The position numbers and the translations under genes were made by a program. Source: Grosmannia clavigera kw1407 (Eukaryota > Ascomycota > Sordariomycetes > Ophiostomatales > Ophiostomataceae). Taken from it: a stretch of 64,000 nucleotides of DNA. Below, in pieces: positions 12,169 to 22,845 of this stretch. The stretch's first letter is position 1, and every line of letters starts with the position of its first letter. The stretch covers positions 434,001 to 498,000 of the forward strand of contig NW_014040765.1 of NCBI RefSeq assembly GCF_000143105.1, written 5' to 3'. The notes under the pieces were generated by a model. The model searched no databases, was not told where the DNA came from, and was given only the letters and a program-made list of their open reading frames with translations.

Positions 12169-12864
12169 ATTGTCCGGCTCGGCGTACCAGCTATGGAACG
12201 CCGCCGCCTGGTCGGCCTCGAAGCTGTCCGACACCCACGGACTCGGTTGCATCCCCCCAAGCGAATTCCTAGGCTGGCCATCGCCATCGTCGTCGTCGCC
12301 GTCGTCGTCGTCGCCCGTCTCGCCCTCTCCGCTATCCTGATACGACGTCTTCCTCGGCAGCACCGGATAGCCGATCCAGTGGTGGCGCAGGCTGTCGACG
12401 ATGCCAATCGCCTCGGGGTCGGGTCCGTACAGGATCTCGATCAGCGATCGGTACCGGTCCCATTTCTTCAGCGGTCCCGCGTATAGTCGCGTCCGTCGGC
12501 TATCCTGCGGATAGGCAGCGATCTTGTAGACGTCCGGTGGTGCTGGTGCTTGTGCTGCTGCTGCTGCTGGCTCTGATCGCGTTGGCCCAGACTCGGACGC
12601 ACCCTCAGCGCCCTCTGCACCTCGGCCTCGTCGGTCGCGCTGGCGCACACGTCCTCCTCTGCCTGCAGGCGATGGCCCTGCGACCGCGTCCGAATGGCTG
12701 CCGTCGCTGCTCTCGACCGAGCCGTGGCTCGCGTCGTCGTAGCTGTCGTCTGAGCTTCCCCCAGCTACTTCGTCTGCTCCGAGTCCTGCAACAGCCTCAG
12801 CGCCTCGTTTCGCCAGCTGCCTCGATTTCAATGCCGCCGCACGGCTGCGCTGCGGTCGCGGCAT
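10439..12864 (-). CDS. WD-repeat protein, probable TFIIIC subunit (Sfc6/Tfc6-like)
   Basis: Two exons, 12864-11511 and 11397-10439, with a 113-bp intron (GTGAGT donor, GCCAG acceptor); 770 aa. I start at MPRPQRSR rather than further upstream because the upstream in-frame stretch lacks conservation-like character. The first 110 residues are Arg/Ser/Gly/Glu-rich and acidic. A conserved-looking block follows (LYAGPLKKWDRYRSLIEILYG), then an Asp-rich loop, a polyglutamine tract, and beta-propeller segments such as GMVRVVEVKRG, LGHTDGSLSLWSVRP and ALVGRADGSLWACNVM. This layout (acidic N-terminus plus WD propeller) matches the fungal TFIIIC subunit Sfc6/Tfc6, which helps RNA polymerase III bind B-box promoters of tRNA genes. 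The WD-repeat assignment is solid; the TFIIIC assignment is by resemblance. Confidence 0.75.
12139..12168 (-). repeat. CAG trinucleotide tract (polyglutamine)
   Basis: Ten uninterrupted CTG triplets on the plus strand encode polyglutamine on the minus strand within the TFIIIC-like protein, in a low-complexity linker before the propeller. Confidence 0.85.
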
Positions 12865-13970
12865 GGTTTTTCGGGCCAGTTTGTTGAGCTGTCGCGAGCT
12901 AGCGGTCGGAATTTTTGGAGAGCAAACGAAAGCGAGCCTTGCCCCTCCACAAAGTCGCCGCGGCCATTCCAACGTTTCAACATTAGTCCACCATCCTTGA
13001 AACACTCATAACTGGATCAATACGATTGACGAGACCATCTGAATTATACTTTGGGGATGCAGAGTGTGCAGACGTGTACAAGAACGAGATGAGGGAATGT
13101 TGGGGCTGGAAGCCGGTGATTAACTTAGTGGTGTGCTGCCATGAGTAAAAAAAAAAAAAAACAGGTCCGCATCTGAGAAGAGAGTAAAACTGAAGACGTT
13201 GAGAAGTCTAAGCTCAGACTCACATTGCAGGCTTTTCAATTGCAAAGATCAGTACTCGTTGCACATGTGACTTGCAGACGTTTTCTGCATGATGCTCTTG
13301 ACTTCGAGATGAGCAAGCAAGCCTGCCCATATGGTTGTATCATGTGACCATGCATACGAGACTTAAGGAAGAATGCATTTGTCTTTTCGAGCCTATCATA
13401 ACGAGTCCGGTGTTTCTACTGTCCTAATTATTGTGGATGCACTTGTTAAGCTGTAGATAAACTGTCTGCTATCAATGGATGCACATCGCTTTCCTTGTAG
13501 CTACAACTCAACTTGTCTCCTTGCTGTAGGCTATTATCAAACTACTATAATCTGACGATCTCCTTCAGACGATGCTTACTAATGCAACTATAAAGGGTAG
13601 TGCTTCTGCTCTGGGTATTTTCACCTGCTTTTTTCTTCGTTCTCGGCAGCTGAGTTCCAGTCTGAAGCAGATTCTGCATCTTGGGGGATAAAGCAGTGAC
13701 ACGCCGCCTGAGCTCCTTCTCACAAGGTGCTTGATCGGCCCGATGTACAGATGGGCAAGCGGTGCTTCTATTCGGCCTAAACCAATACCCGCTGTATAAA
13801 AGCAGGTGTGCAAAAATGCCAGTGTCTCTTTCCTGCCTGTTCCAATGCTATTTTTCTACAGCTGAAAAAACTGCTCCTCTGTCTGGTCTTCCCAACCTTT
13901 AGCCTTTCGCAACGAACAAGGCGATAGGAAAACAACCAAAGAGACGGAAGCACAAGAACATCTGCCCAGA
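12865..13970. other. divergent promoter region
   Basis: About 1.1 kb separates the minus-strand TFIIIC-like gene from the plus-strand MYND gene, so promoters for both should lie here. It is AT-rich, with a 15-base A run near 13148-13162. No open frame has recognisable content. Confidence 0.5.
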
Positions 13971-15770
13971 ATGCGTTATCGGGGCACCGCCTACAAGAAC
14001 CTGCCGCGCAGGCTGAAGCGCCTGAGCACGCACATTCGCATCATGACCCTCAAGGACCACGGCGACGATCGGTGCTCCATCCTGGGCAGTTCCCAGATCG
14101 TGCCCCGGATCCTGGCATCGTCCGACAGCGCTGAGCTGGTGGTGACAGCCCGCTGCAACTACTGTGCCAGCCCGCAGCCCGCCACCGTCTGTGATGGTTG
14201 CCACGAGGCCCAATACTGCTCAGCCGGCTGCCGCGACAAGGACACGCGCTTCCACCAGCACCTGTGCGCCAAGGCGGCCGGCCGTTTCGGTCTGGGCCGG
14301 CGACCGTCGGCCATGCACCGCCGGGCCATTGTGCTTCGTCCTGAGAACGCACAGGCCGAGTTTGTGTGGCTGCGCACGACCGGCTGCGGCCAGCTCTGCA
14401 CATCTCAGCTGGCCGGCATCCTCGGCAGCAGCCTCAAGAACCTCCGTCTCTTTGTGGCAGACCGTCCCGACATCGAGACCGCCGGCCGCCTGAACACGGA
14501 CGGCGTCGGGCTCAAGACGCTGCCCGGCCACATGACCGTCGCCATCCGCAACTGCCAGGACCGGTTCCAGGGCAAGCCCAACATCCCGCTCTGCACCCTG
14601 GCCGGTCCCGGCCGTCTGTACACGCATCGCGGCATCCTCCTCCTGGTCTCGCTCTCGACCCGGGCCATCCGCCTGAACGAGGACCTCTTCGCCCGAGCCG
14701 CCGAGAAACCGGAGGCGGAACCGGAGGCGCCGGCTCGCCTCTTCGACCGGAAGGAAGCGTCCAAGAAGGTGCTCGGCCTCGTGCAGGATATCTCCATGTA
14801 CGACTGGACTGTCGTCGTTCTCTGCGTGCTCAACGACGACATGCAGGTCAGCGTCGAGGACGCGCGCGTGGCCATGGCCAAGTCGCCGCTCATACCGGCC
14901 CTCAAGGTCAACTGCTCCGGCCACCAGATGATGTGGGACATTCCGGCCGTCGAGAGAGTGCTGATCGCCACAGACCGCCGCTCCGAGTCGCTGCTCCACC
15001 ACGTCTCACCCTATACCGTCGCGCTCGGTCTGCCCTGGGTCGTCCGGATCGCCTGGCCGGACGCGCGCATGGACGACGACGATATTCTCGATCCCAATGG
15101 CGACCGCTTCGTCGGCGTTCTCGGGAGCCACTTCTGCATGCCACGGGACAATGCGCCCGCGGAGGTGGCTGCCATCCAGTGGGACGTCACGGCCGATACA
15201 CCTCCCAATGCCGCCCATCCGGCGTACAACGAGCTGGGCACCTTTCTCTTTTCCATCGGCGCCGTCGACTGGGAACAGGTACAGAGCGTCCTCGATACCA
15301 AGACCAACGCCTTCCAGTCGACCGTTGTACGCCACGTGCGGCCACCCGACTTCGGCTCGGACATGCTGACCACCATCCACCACCCGTCCTGCTGCGGGTC
15401 GTTTTACGTCTTTCACGAGAGTCCTGGCGTGGCCATCGACAAGCACCATCTGATGGCTGTCAACAAGTTCCTCCAGACCATCTTCACCCACAAGGAGCAG
15501 GCAGTGGTTCAGCAGACACGCCAGCGGCCTGCAGGAAACCGCCGGGGATACAAGACCATTCCACAGATCTGCAGTCGCATCAATCGGCAGGCCATGGAAA
15601 AGTTCTGGGCTTCGTATGCCGAAAAAGAATTCACTCTTCTACCAAGGGCCCAGTTTGTGCCGCACAGCCTATACGAGACTGGAGCTCCAACGCCGCGATA
15701 TCACGTGACTGCAACCGAGCTGGCCGACGTTCAGGTCCTGATGAAGGGAAATGGCTTTTCGATAGACTGA
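13971..15770 (+). CDS. MYND zinc-finger protein
   Basis: Single exon, 599 aa, TGA at 15768-15770. Residues about 62-98 form a MYND finger: CNYC, VCDGC, YCSAGC and a closing HQHLC give the C-x2-C...C-x2-C...C-x3-C...H-x3-C metal ligands. MYND fingers bind proline-rich partner peptides. The remaining 500 residues show no SET signature (no GxG or NHxC block), so it is not an obvious SMYD-type methyltransferase. They look like a large fungal-specific folded region containing GVLGSHFCMPRD and HHPSCCGSFYVFHESPG. The N-terminus is basic. Coding GC is high and no intron is needed. The function beyond protein interaction is unknown. Confidence 0.85.
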   Translation: MRYRGTAYKNLPRRLKRLSTHIRIMTLKDHGDDRCSILGSSQIVPRILASSDSAELVVTARCNYCASPQPATVCDGCHEAQYCSAGCRDKDTRFHQHLCAKAAGRFGLGRRPSAMHRRAIVLRPENAQAEFVWLRTTGCGQLCTSQLAGILGSSLKNLRLFVADRPDIETAGRLNTDGVGLKTLPGHMTVAIRNCQDRFQGKPNIPLCTLAGPGRLYTHRGILLLVSLSTRAIRLNEDLFARAAEKPEAEPEAPARLFDRKEASKKVLGLVQDISMYDWTVVVLCVLNDDMQVSVEDARVAMAKSPLIPALKVNCSGHQMMWDIPAVERVLIATDRRSESLLHHVSPYTVALGLPWVVRIAWPDARMDDDDILDPNGDRFVGVLGSHFCMPRDNAPAEVAAIQWDVTADTPPNAAHPAYNELGTFLFSIGAVDWEQVQSVLDTKTNAFQSTVVRHVRPPDFGSDMLTTIHHPSCCGSFYVFHESPGVAIDKHHLMAVNKFLQTIFTHKEQAVVQQTRQRPAGNRRGYKTIPQICSRINRQAMEKFWASYAEKEFTLLPRAQFVPHSLYETGAPTPRYHVTATELADVQVLMKGNGFSID

Positions 15771-16110
15771 GTCCCGACAGGATGCAAGTGTCTCCTCGAT
15801 CTGATTGCCATTTTTGGGTCTGCAAGGGTAGCCAGCAGTTTCTATTCGTATTCAAAATAAAAACGCTAAACTATACTAGACATTATGATGACATTCACCG
15901 TTTCTAAGTGGCAAGCAGTTTCTCCCAAAATCTGTGCTCTGTACATGCGCAACGCAAACGCCAGAAGAAAGCAGCGTAGATTGCGGTCACGTACATAGAA
16001 GCACGAATATTCCACAGACCGTCCCAGCACACGGTTCAGCGGCAAGGCCGACCTAATAGCCGTTGACCCCGCAACTAATGCTGCCCTGTCTCTCCAGACT
16101 CCACACCAGC
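15771..16110. other. convergent intergenic region
   Basis: About 340 bp between the 3' ends of the MYND gene and the CFEM gene. A polyadenylation-like AATAAA-type sequence lies at about 15857-15862. No coding content is seen. Confidence 0.5.
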
Positions 16111-16758
16111 TTACAGCAGGGCTAGAGCGGCGGCGAGACCGCCGATGACGCCGCCCAGGGCGGCCGACTGCTGCGGTGCCCAGTTGGCCGAGCTGGCCGC
16201 GGTGGTGGCAACCGAAGCGGTCGAGGCAGTGGCCGACTTGGTGGAGCTGGCCGACTTGGCCGTCGAGCTGGTCGAGGTCTTGGCACCGGTGGTGGCTGCG
16301 CTGGTGGACGCGACGGTGGCGGCGGTGGTCGCAGCGGTGCTGGAGGAGACGGTGGCGGTAGCAGTAGCAGCCGAAGCAGCGGTGCCGGAGCTGGAAAGGG
16401 AGGACGTGCAGCTGACGGCCGAAGGGACGGTGACGCCCTGGGCGGCGCAGATTTGCGAGGCGTAGGCGACGGCCGAGGACTGATCGGCCGTGTCGCAGCC
16501 ACCGGGCTCAGCCAGACAGCAGGCGATGCCGCTGATAAAATCCGAGTCTTCGCAGATGCACTTGGGATCGGTGCCGCAGTTGCCGATGCCGCCGGCGAGG
16601 TACTTGCTGGCGCAGCTTTGCTAAAAAGAGGGTCGACAGAGTCAGCGTTGGAAGGACGACGGAGCGCGGCGAGACATTGGGCTTACAGCGCAAGTCGGCA
16701 GCGAGCCGAGCTGGGCGACAGCAAGGCCGGCAAAGAAGAGGGCGGCAAGATACTTCAT
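16111..16758 (-). CDS. CFEM-domain GPI-anchored cell-wall protein
   Basis: Two exons, 16758-16687 and 16620-16111, with a 66-bp intron; 193 aa. A signal peptide (MKYLAALFFAGLAVA) is followed at once by a CFEM domain (about residues 18-75). Its cysteines stand in the order PTC, QSC, GNC, KCIC, ACC, GGC and QIC, with the Asp of GTDPKC in the position that contacts heme iron in characterised CFEM proteins. A Ser/Thr/Ala-rich stalk of about 80 residues follows, ending in a hydrophobic tail (LGGVIGGLAAALALL) that is a typical GPI-attachment signal. CFEM proteins bind heme or act in wall integrity and host surface contact. The intron splits the cysteine pattern and the spliced frame restores it, which supports the model. 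Confidence 0.92.
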
Positions 16759-18285
16759 CGTGAGGACGTGGGCGTGGATGGAAGAATGGGAGAGAACGAA
16801 CGAGAGAGAGAGATGAGAGGTGTGAGGTGTAAGACGCGAGCAGAGGATCAAAGGGAAGGGCGTATTATTATTACATTATTATTACTCCATCTGTAGCAGA
16901 AAGGAGATAGTGGTCTGGCTAGGGAAGACGACAGAAACGAGACAAACATAAGAAGCTTAGTTTAGACTTTGGGTGTGGAGTGGACCCTTGCTAGCAAAGT
17001 ACGAGCAATAAAAGTAGGGCTAAGAACGGAGTACTCTGTACGAAGGAGTGACGAGGAGATTTGCACTAGGAGCTCTCTGCTCGTATCTTACTTGACGCCC
17101 GTCGCATTGCGGAAGGAGTCGCAGTCCTACTCATCCCACGAGGCCAATGCATTGCTCCTTCCCAACTGGGCAGAGAACGTTGGAACCGACGCGTCTGCTT
17201 GCTTGGCTGTTCCTGATTTTCTGGCGGTCGAGCAGACGTTCCCACCAACCGGTGGGCCCACCGCCGTTGTTAGCCCATTCTTGCGTGGCTTGGGCCTCCC
17301 TGTCATCGCTAATTAGATCGGCTTCTGCACCTGTACTCGTACCCACGGGAGCATAGCCTGCAGGCTTGTAAACAAGCCGAAATCCTTCGATCCTGCCGTG
17401 ACAGCCAGCGACCATACGTCGTACTCAGCCAGTACTCCGTACCCGCAGGATCGGGTTTGTAGACTTCGTGGATCTTGGCATGTAGATTTATTCGGTTGAG
17501 CACGGACACAAATCCAGTCACACGGTCCCAACCGTACTCGTACCTTGCAGTGGGTCTCGAAATGAAGAGGTGCATACAATTGTGTAAGAATCTTACATGG
17601 TAGAGCAAGATGCAACCACAAACGACAAGTTTCACGTAGTGATTGACTGACCATGACGACCTCGTACCCGCAGCATGATAATGCCTGAGGAAAAAGGACA
17701 AAAAGGACGGCAACTGTTGCACTCGCCTCTCCCTGACAGCACTAGTAAACAACCATATGTGACCGCTAAACCGCTTACAGTAACAAGTTTCGAGCAATAT
17801 GGCTGCTGCCTCCACCACTGACCAGATCCTTCCTTCCTCCCAGACGCGTGTTACGACGTGCTCCGTAGTCGCTCGTACTCGTACTGGCCCTGATGCTGCT
17901 GCCTTCTTTGTTGGGACCCAGATCCATCTCCTGTCTTCGCCGTCTTTTTCGGTCGACTGCCTTTCGGCCTTCTCCTTCATCCCGACAGGACGCCTGTTGG
18001 CTGTTATTCTTGGCCCCGGTCGTCCTTTTCTTTCCTCTTCCTGGCCAAGTCCTGCCATTTCCCTCGCACGGGCCATTGATTATCAGACCTGGCAGTTGGC
18101 ACACTGTTGCTGGTGTCGCTTAATCATCTGTGACTGATCTCATCGTGTTCCTGGTCGTTCTGCATCCACCGATTGATTGTGCATTTCCACCTAATTCTGG
18201 GCATCGCCAGGCAAGACCGACAGCAGACAAAACAGAAAGCCAGAAACACCCGTCGTCCGAGAGCAATCTCCCAGTCCAATTCACC
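16759..18285. other. spacer between CFEM and MFS genes
   Basis: About 1.5 kb that should contain the divergent promoters of both genes. Motifs of the GTACTCGTAC and GTACTCCGTAC kind are dense here (around 17026-17045, 17330-17345, 17430-17445, 17535-17545 and 17872-17884). A 255-codon minus-strand frame (17309-18076) exists but shows no domain, and I treat it as chance. Confidence 0.5.
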
Positions 18286-20322
18286 ATGGGTCTGGGCATT
18301 CTCGAAGACCGGGTCATGAGCCACGTTCCCGGTATGTGAATTGGTCGAGGAGCCAATTTGACGATGCACATGCACAGCGATCCTGCACACCACCTGAACA
18401 CCACCTACCCCCCTCCCGCTGACCCTCAACAGGCACCACCCGTTACTTTGACGACCCTCAGCGGCCCCAGATCGCCCACGACGGCGCACCTGGTCTCAAG
18501 TGCGACTACAGCGGCGGCGTGCCCATCATCTTGATCCCGCAGCCGTCGGACGACCCGAATGACCCGCTGAACTGGCCGCTCTGGCGTCGCGACCTCATCT
18601 GCTTCATCCTCTCGGTCTCCGCCATCTTTGCCACCGCCCTCGGTCCGATCCTGGCCGCCAACACCATCACGCTCTCGCTCTGGTTCGAGGTCGACTTCAC
18701 TAAGGTCGCCCTGTTGACCGGCTACTTCCTCCTCGGCGTCGGCTTTGCCGGCACCTTTTTCGTGCCCTCGAGCCGCATCTGGGGCAAGCGCCATGCCTTC
18801 ATCTTCGGCATCTGCCTCCTCATCGCCAGCAGCGTCTGGGCCGGCTCCGTCAACCGCAACTACACCAGCATGCTGTGGGCGCGCATCATCCAAGGCGTCG
18901 GTGCTGCCCCGTTCGAGGCGCTCGTCAATGCGTCTGTCGGCGACCTGTACTTTGTCCATGTACGTTGTGTCTGCCCGTCTGACTCTTCCCTACCTCTCTT
19001 CCACTGACATGCTCACAGCAACGCGGAAAACGGATGGCCTTTACCAATCTCGCCGTCTTTGGGGGCTCCTTTTTTACCCCGATTCTCGTCGGCAAGATCA
19101 CCCACACAATCTATTGGTGGTGGACCTTTTACCTGGTCGCCATCTTCTGCGGCGCCTGTCTGCCGGCCATCATCCTCTTCTGCCCTGAGACGGCTTTCAA
19201 CCGTGACGCCGCCCTCAACACCGACACGGCCGACACCGATGTCATTGGCGCAGACGCTTCGCGCGTGGTCCAAGTCGACGCAGACGGTGCTGCGGCTATG
19301 GCGATGGCTGATGGCGCAAACAAGGACGAGATCGACCCATCTGACCCGTGCGACTCGTCTGGCAACGACGAAGAAAAGGCAGCAGCAGAGGCGACGGCTG
19401 GCCGCAGCGGTGCCATCCCGGCCAAGAAGACCTGGCTGCAGAACCTGGCTCCCTTTGACGGGCGCAAGTCGGACGAGAACTTTATCAAGCTGCTGCTACG
19501 ACCGTTTCCACTCTTCCTGCAGCCGGCCTTTCTCTGGGCCAGCCTGACGCAGGGCACGCTCATCGGCTGGACCGTCTTTATCGGCGTCATCATGGCCCAG
19601 TTCTTCCTCGGATATCCTCTGTGGTGGGACGAGGTCAAGACCGGCTACGCGTACACGGGCGCCTTTCTGGGCGCCGTCCTGGGCTTCATCATCGCCGGCT
19701 TGCTGGCTGACTGGAGCGCCAAGTTCTTGACTCGGCGCAACAAGGGAATCTACGAGCCCGAGTTCCGCCTCGTGCTCGTCATCCCGCAGCTCGTCTTTGG
19801 CGTCATGGGGCTGTACGGCTTCGGCATCACCATTGACGGCATGATGAAGCTCAAGTACCACTGGTCGGTGCCGCTCGTCTTCTTCGGCTTCGAGGTCTGC
19901 GGCATGATCATCGGTGCCGTCGCCAGCAGTCTGTACATTGTTGATGCATACCGTACGTTCCTGATCCTGAATCTGCTTGCACTTCCCCTCTTCGATGCTC
20001 CTGGCTAACCCGTTAACCAGGTGATCTTGCCATTGAGGGCTTCACGTGTCTCATCATCTTCAAGAACTTCTTTAGCTACGGCCTAACGTACAAGGCCTAC
20101 GATTGGCTGGAGGAGAACGGTTCTCGTGGCCGGCCGGTGTTCAACGCCCTGGGAAGCGTACAGCTGGTCATCTGTCTGTTAGCCATTCCGATGTGTGAGT
20201 ACTGGCTTCCGTGTTGCCCGGTACGGAGACTTGCATTGCTAATTCATTCAGACGTGTTTGGCAAACGCAACCGAAGCTTTTTCCACCGTCACGACCTGTT
20301 GAAGATGTTCGGGCTCCGATAG
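18286..20322 (+). CDS. MFS transporter, DHA1/HOL1-like
   Basis: Five exons: 18286-18331, 18433-18959, 19019-19952, 20021-20194 and 20252-20322; 583 aa, all junctions in frame. The protein has about 12 hydrophobic segments and the two-halves layout of the major facilitator superfamily. A conserved pre-TM1 block (DDPNDPLNWPLWRRD) and the post-TM region (ARIIQGVGAAPFEALVNAS, a motif C-like segment) match the fungal DHA1/HOL1-type plasma-membrane transporters. These move drugs, polyamines or other small molecules by proton coupling. The long central cytosolic loop (about residues 255-330) is rich in Asp, Ala and Glu. The last exon is short and basic (KRNRSFFHRHDLLKMFGLR), typical for this group. 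The substrate cannot be deduced. Confidence 0.9.
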
Positions 20323-20549
20323 TCGGGACGATCTCTCTTTTCCTTGCTAACCACTATTAATTTTTCGACAAGTTCCTCTTGATGTCTTAGAATGGAAGCA
20401 AATACGTGCGGGTGGTTCTTTCTTGTTATATATCCAGATTTGGGAGGCAAAAGGGCAATATTAACTTCATTACATAATCAATTACAATATCCTTAACGGA
20501 AGCCATTGACATGGCTGGTATCTGCAGTTTCCAAACACTCCGGGCCCTA

Positions 20550-22066
20550 CTAATTTGCCTTGGGTACGGCGGCGCCCTTCTTGACGAGGCGCAGACCGGC
20601 AACGGCCATGACGAGAGCCTCGAAACAGAAGACGACGGCCAGGGTGACGACGGCGCCGATGACGCCGGCGACGGGCCGGGAGACGGCGTGGTGGTGGTGG
20701 CTGGAGCTGGAGCTGCTGGCGCTGGAGCTGGAGCTGCTGGCGCTGGAGCTGTTGTCCGAGTCGGAGGCGGTGCCGAGGAGTATGGGGCTGCAGATGCCGG
20801 TGGTGTTGCCGCAGACTTGGCACCACGTGGTGGTGTCACCGACGGCAATGTTAGCCATGGCGGCGGAGAAGTTGGCCCACGGCATCAGCTCGTCCTCGGT
20901 GCCAAACATGGGGTAGGCGGTCAGGCCACCGACGAGAGGCGCAGAGCCGTTGGCGACGAGGAAGCGCACGGAAATCTCACTGGGATCGATGGCGGCAGCA
21001 TCGGTGACGGAAGCGTTGGTGACGATCTCAAAGACAGCGGCAGACGCGTAGTCGACGATGCCGTAGAAGAGCGGGCTGGCGGCCGGCATGTCCATAAGGC
21101 CAAAGAGGCTCATAAAGGTGCCGTAGGCGCCGAACTGGAAGTTGAGGCGCGAGACGGACGAGGCGGTCGGCTTGGCCAGCACGGTGGTATTGAGGGCGCT
21201 GAGAGCCTGGGCAGCCAGCACGGCGCCGGAGATGGCACGGATGGGCTCGCTGGCGTTGTAGGCGAGGCCCCATTCGTGCTGGTTGGCGCGGGTGTAAACC
21301 TGGGCGAGGACGTCGTCGGTGAGGACGTCAGAGCTCGAGATGGTGGCGTTGTGGATCTCTGAAACGTGGATGTAGTCAAAGACTGGGGAGTTAGTATCAG
21401 AGGAAGAGGAGAGAAGAGAGAAGTCCACTCACTCGTGTAGGCATTCTTGAACGTAGCCTTTTGCGCCGTAAACGTGCCGTTGATAGCCGGCAGCAGGTCC
21501 TGGTAGAAGGCGGCGGTGCTGTTGAGCGTCTCGAGGTAGTCCTGGCTGTAGAAGTAGTTGTTGCTGCTGACGACGGCATTGCCGCAGCCGCTGCTGCCCT
21601 GGAGCCAGCCGTTGTCCTCGCTGCCGGTGCTGGAGGCGGCCGTGGCCACGGTGTTGACGGGCACGAACTGGTAGCCGCCGAGCGGGTTCTCGGTCACGGT
21701 GCCGTTGGCGAGCGTCTGCTGGGACGACGAGCCGGCGGCCGGGAAGAGCGCCTGGGCGAAGAAGCCTGCCGATGCCTGCAGCACGTTGTCGGCCGGCGAC
21801 GTCACGCTGATCTGCGACAGCTTGACGAGGTCCGACGAGATCGTCACCACGGGACTGGTTGCGTTGCTGCTCACGTACCGATCGCGGAAGTAGTCGCCCG
21901 AGAGGTAGAGCTGGTCGGCGCCCAGGGCCGTCAGTGCCGTCGGCGGCCACGACTTGGTCGTCCGGTCGCCGTGCCGGTGGAATACGTAGATGCCCAGCAC
22001 CGACTCGCCGGCAGCCGGCGCCAGCAGCAGTGCCGTCACGGCTGCGCCAAAGAGAGATCGAGCCAT
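20550..22066 (-). CDS. membrane-anchored histidine acid phosphatase-like protein
   Basis: Two exons, 22066-21433 and 21382-20550, with a 50-bp intron; 488 aa. A signal peptide (about residues 1-20) leads directly to the histidine acid phosphatase signature FHRHGDR (29-35), where His32 would be phosphorylated. The usual proline after the motif is replaced (RTTK). The second catalytic HD pair common in phytases is not seen; the equivalent region near the end reads GTEDELMPW. Many Asn-x-Ser/Thr sites suggest N-glycosylation. Near the C-terminus a Ser-rich linker with four His precedes one membrane span (about 452-478) and a short basic tail, so the enzyme would face outside the cell. Likely role: phosphomonoester hydrolysis at the surface, uncertain because of the altered acid residue. 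It is convergent with the MFS gene. Confidence 0.85.
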
Positions 22067-22845
22067 GGGGACGGTAGGTGTGTGGATGCGCAGACTCAAG
22101 GCGGGAAGGCTGGAGGTTCGAGTGCAATGGCAAGGAACAGCCCCAACAACAGCTATGCAAACAAAGATTGCCCTTTCACGCACAATCCAGCTGGCACGTG
22201 GTGGAGAAAGAGAAAAGTTTTCGTAGAGATAAGAGCTCCGATCAACAAAGAGGGGCAGATGCGATATATAACGGCAGAACTAGCAGCCACCTTCCTTCCT
22301 CGGAAATGCCAATGCCATGACAGAGCTGCCGCGGAGCAGTTCGACACCCTCTCCCGCTCCTGTCTGACCCGTATCTCGTCTCTGGTGCGGCAGAGTAGCA
22401 ATATTGGCGGATGTCGCGCCACCGGCTGCACACTGTGGTCTAGTCCCCGTTCGGGAACAGAAAGGAGAGGGGTTTGGACCAAAATGCGCAAAATCGAGTC
22501 TGCATATGCCTATCTTATCGGCCCAGAATGAGCTGTTCGCACGGCTCTGTTGACCGCTCTGGCAGAACGCTGTGCAGCCATTGCTCAGAAAGTCCTAGTG
22601 GGACCAACGAACACATAGTCAGATCCTTCCCGCATATCACCAAATCCCTGGCCTAGGCTTCACGCTACTTGTAAGCGGCACGAGCTCAAGCTCTTGCTGA
22701 TTGAGGATATCAGTCGGAGCTCAAGACTCATCAGACAATTACTAATAAAACAGTCATCTGATTAGAAAACCGGAAGCATCATGACAGAAACTGCGAGCGC
22801 GTAAACAGAAACAAACACGGCACGGAAACAAATGAATCAACGACA
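22067..22845. other. spacer between phosphatase and ArgRS-like gene
   Basis: Contains the phosphatase promoter and the 3' flank of the ArgRS-like gene. No recognised coding content. Confidence 0.45.

Noticed and set aside
14366..15907. 513-codon plus-strand frame overlapping the MYND gene
   Set aside because: A frame-shifted shadow rich in Arg/Pro/His typical of GC-rich DNA. The other frame has the MYND cysteines.
17309..18076. 255-codon minus-strand open frame upstream of the MFS gene
   Set aside because: No domain, charged and low-complexity composition, overlapping open frames on the other strand, and it sits in the presumed promoter/leader of the MFS gene.
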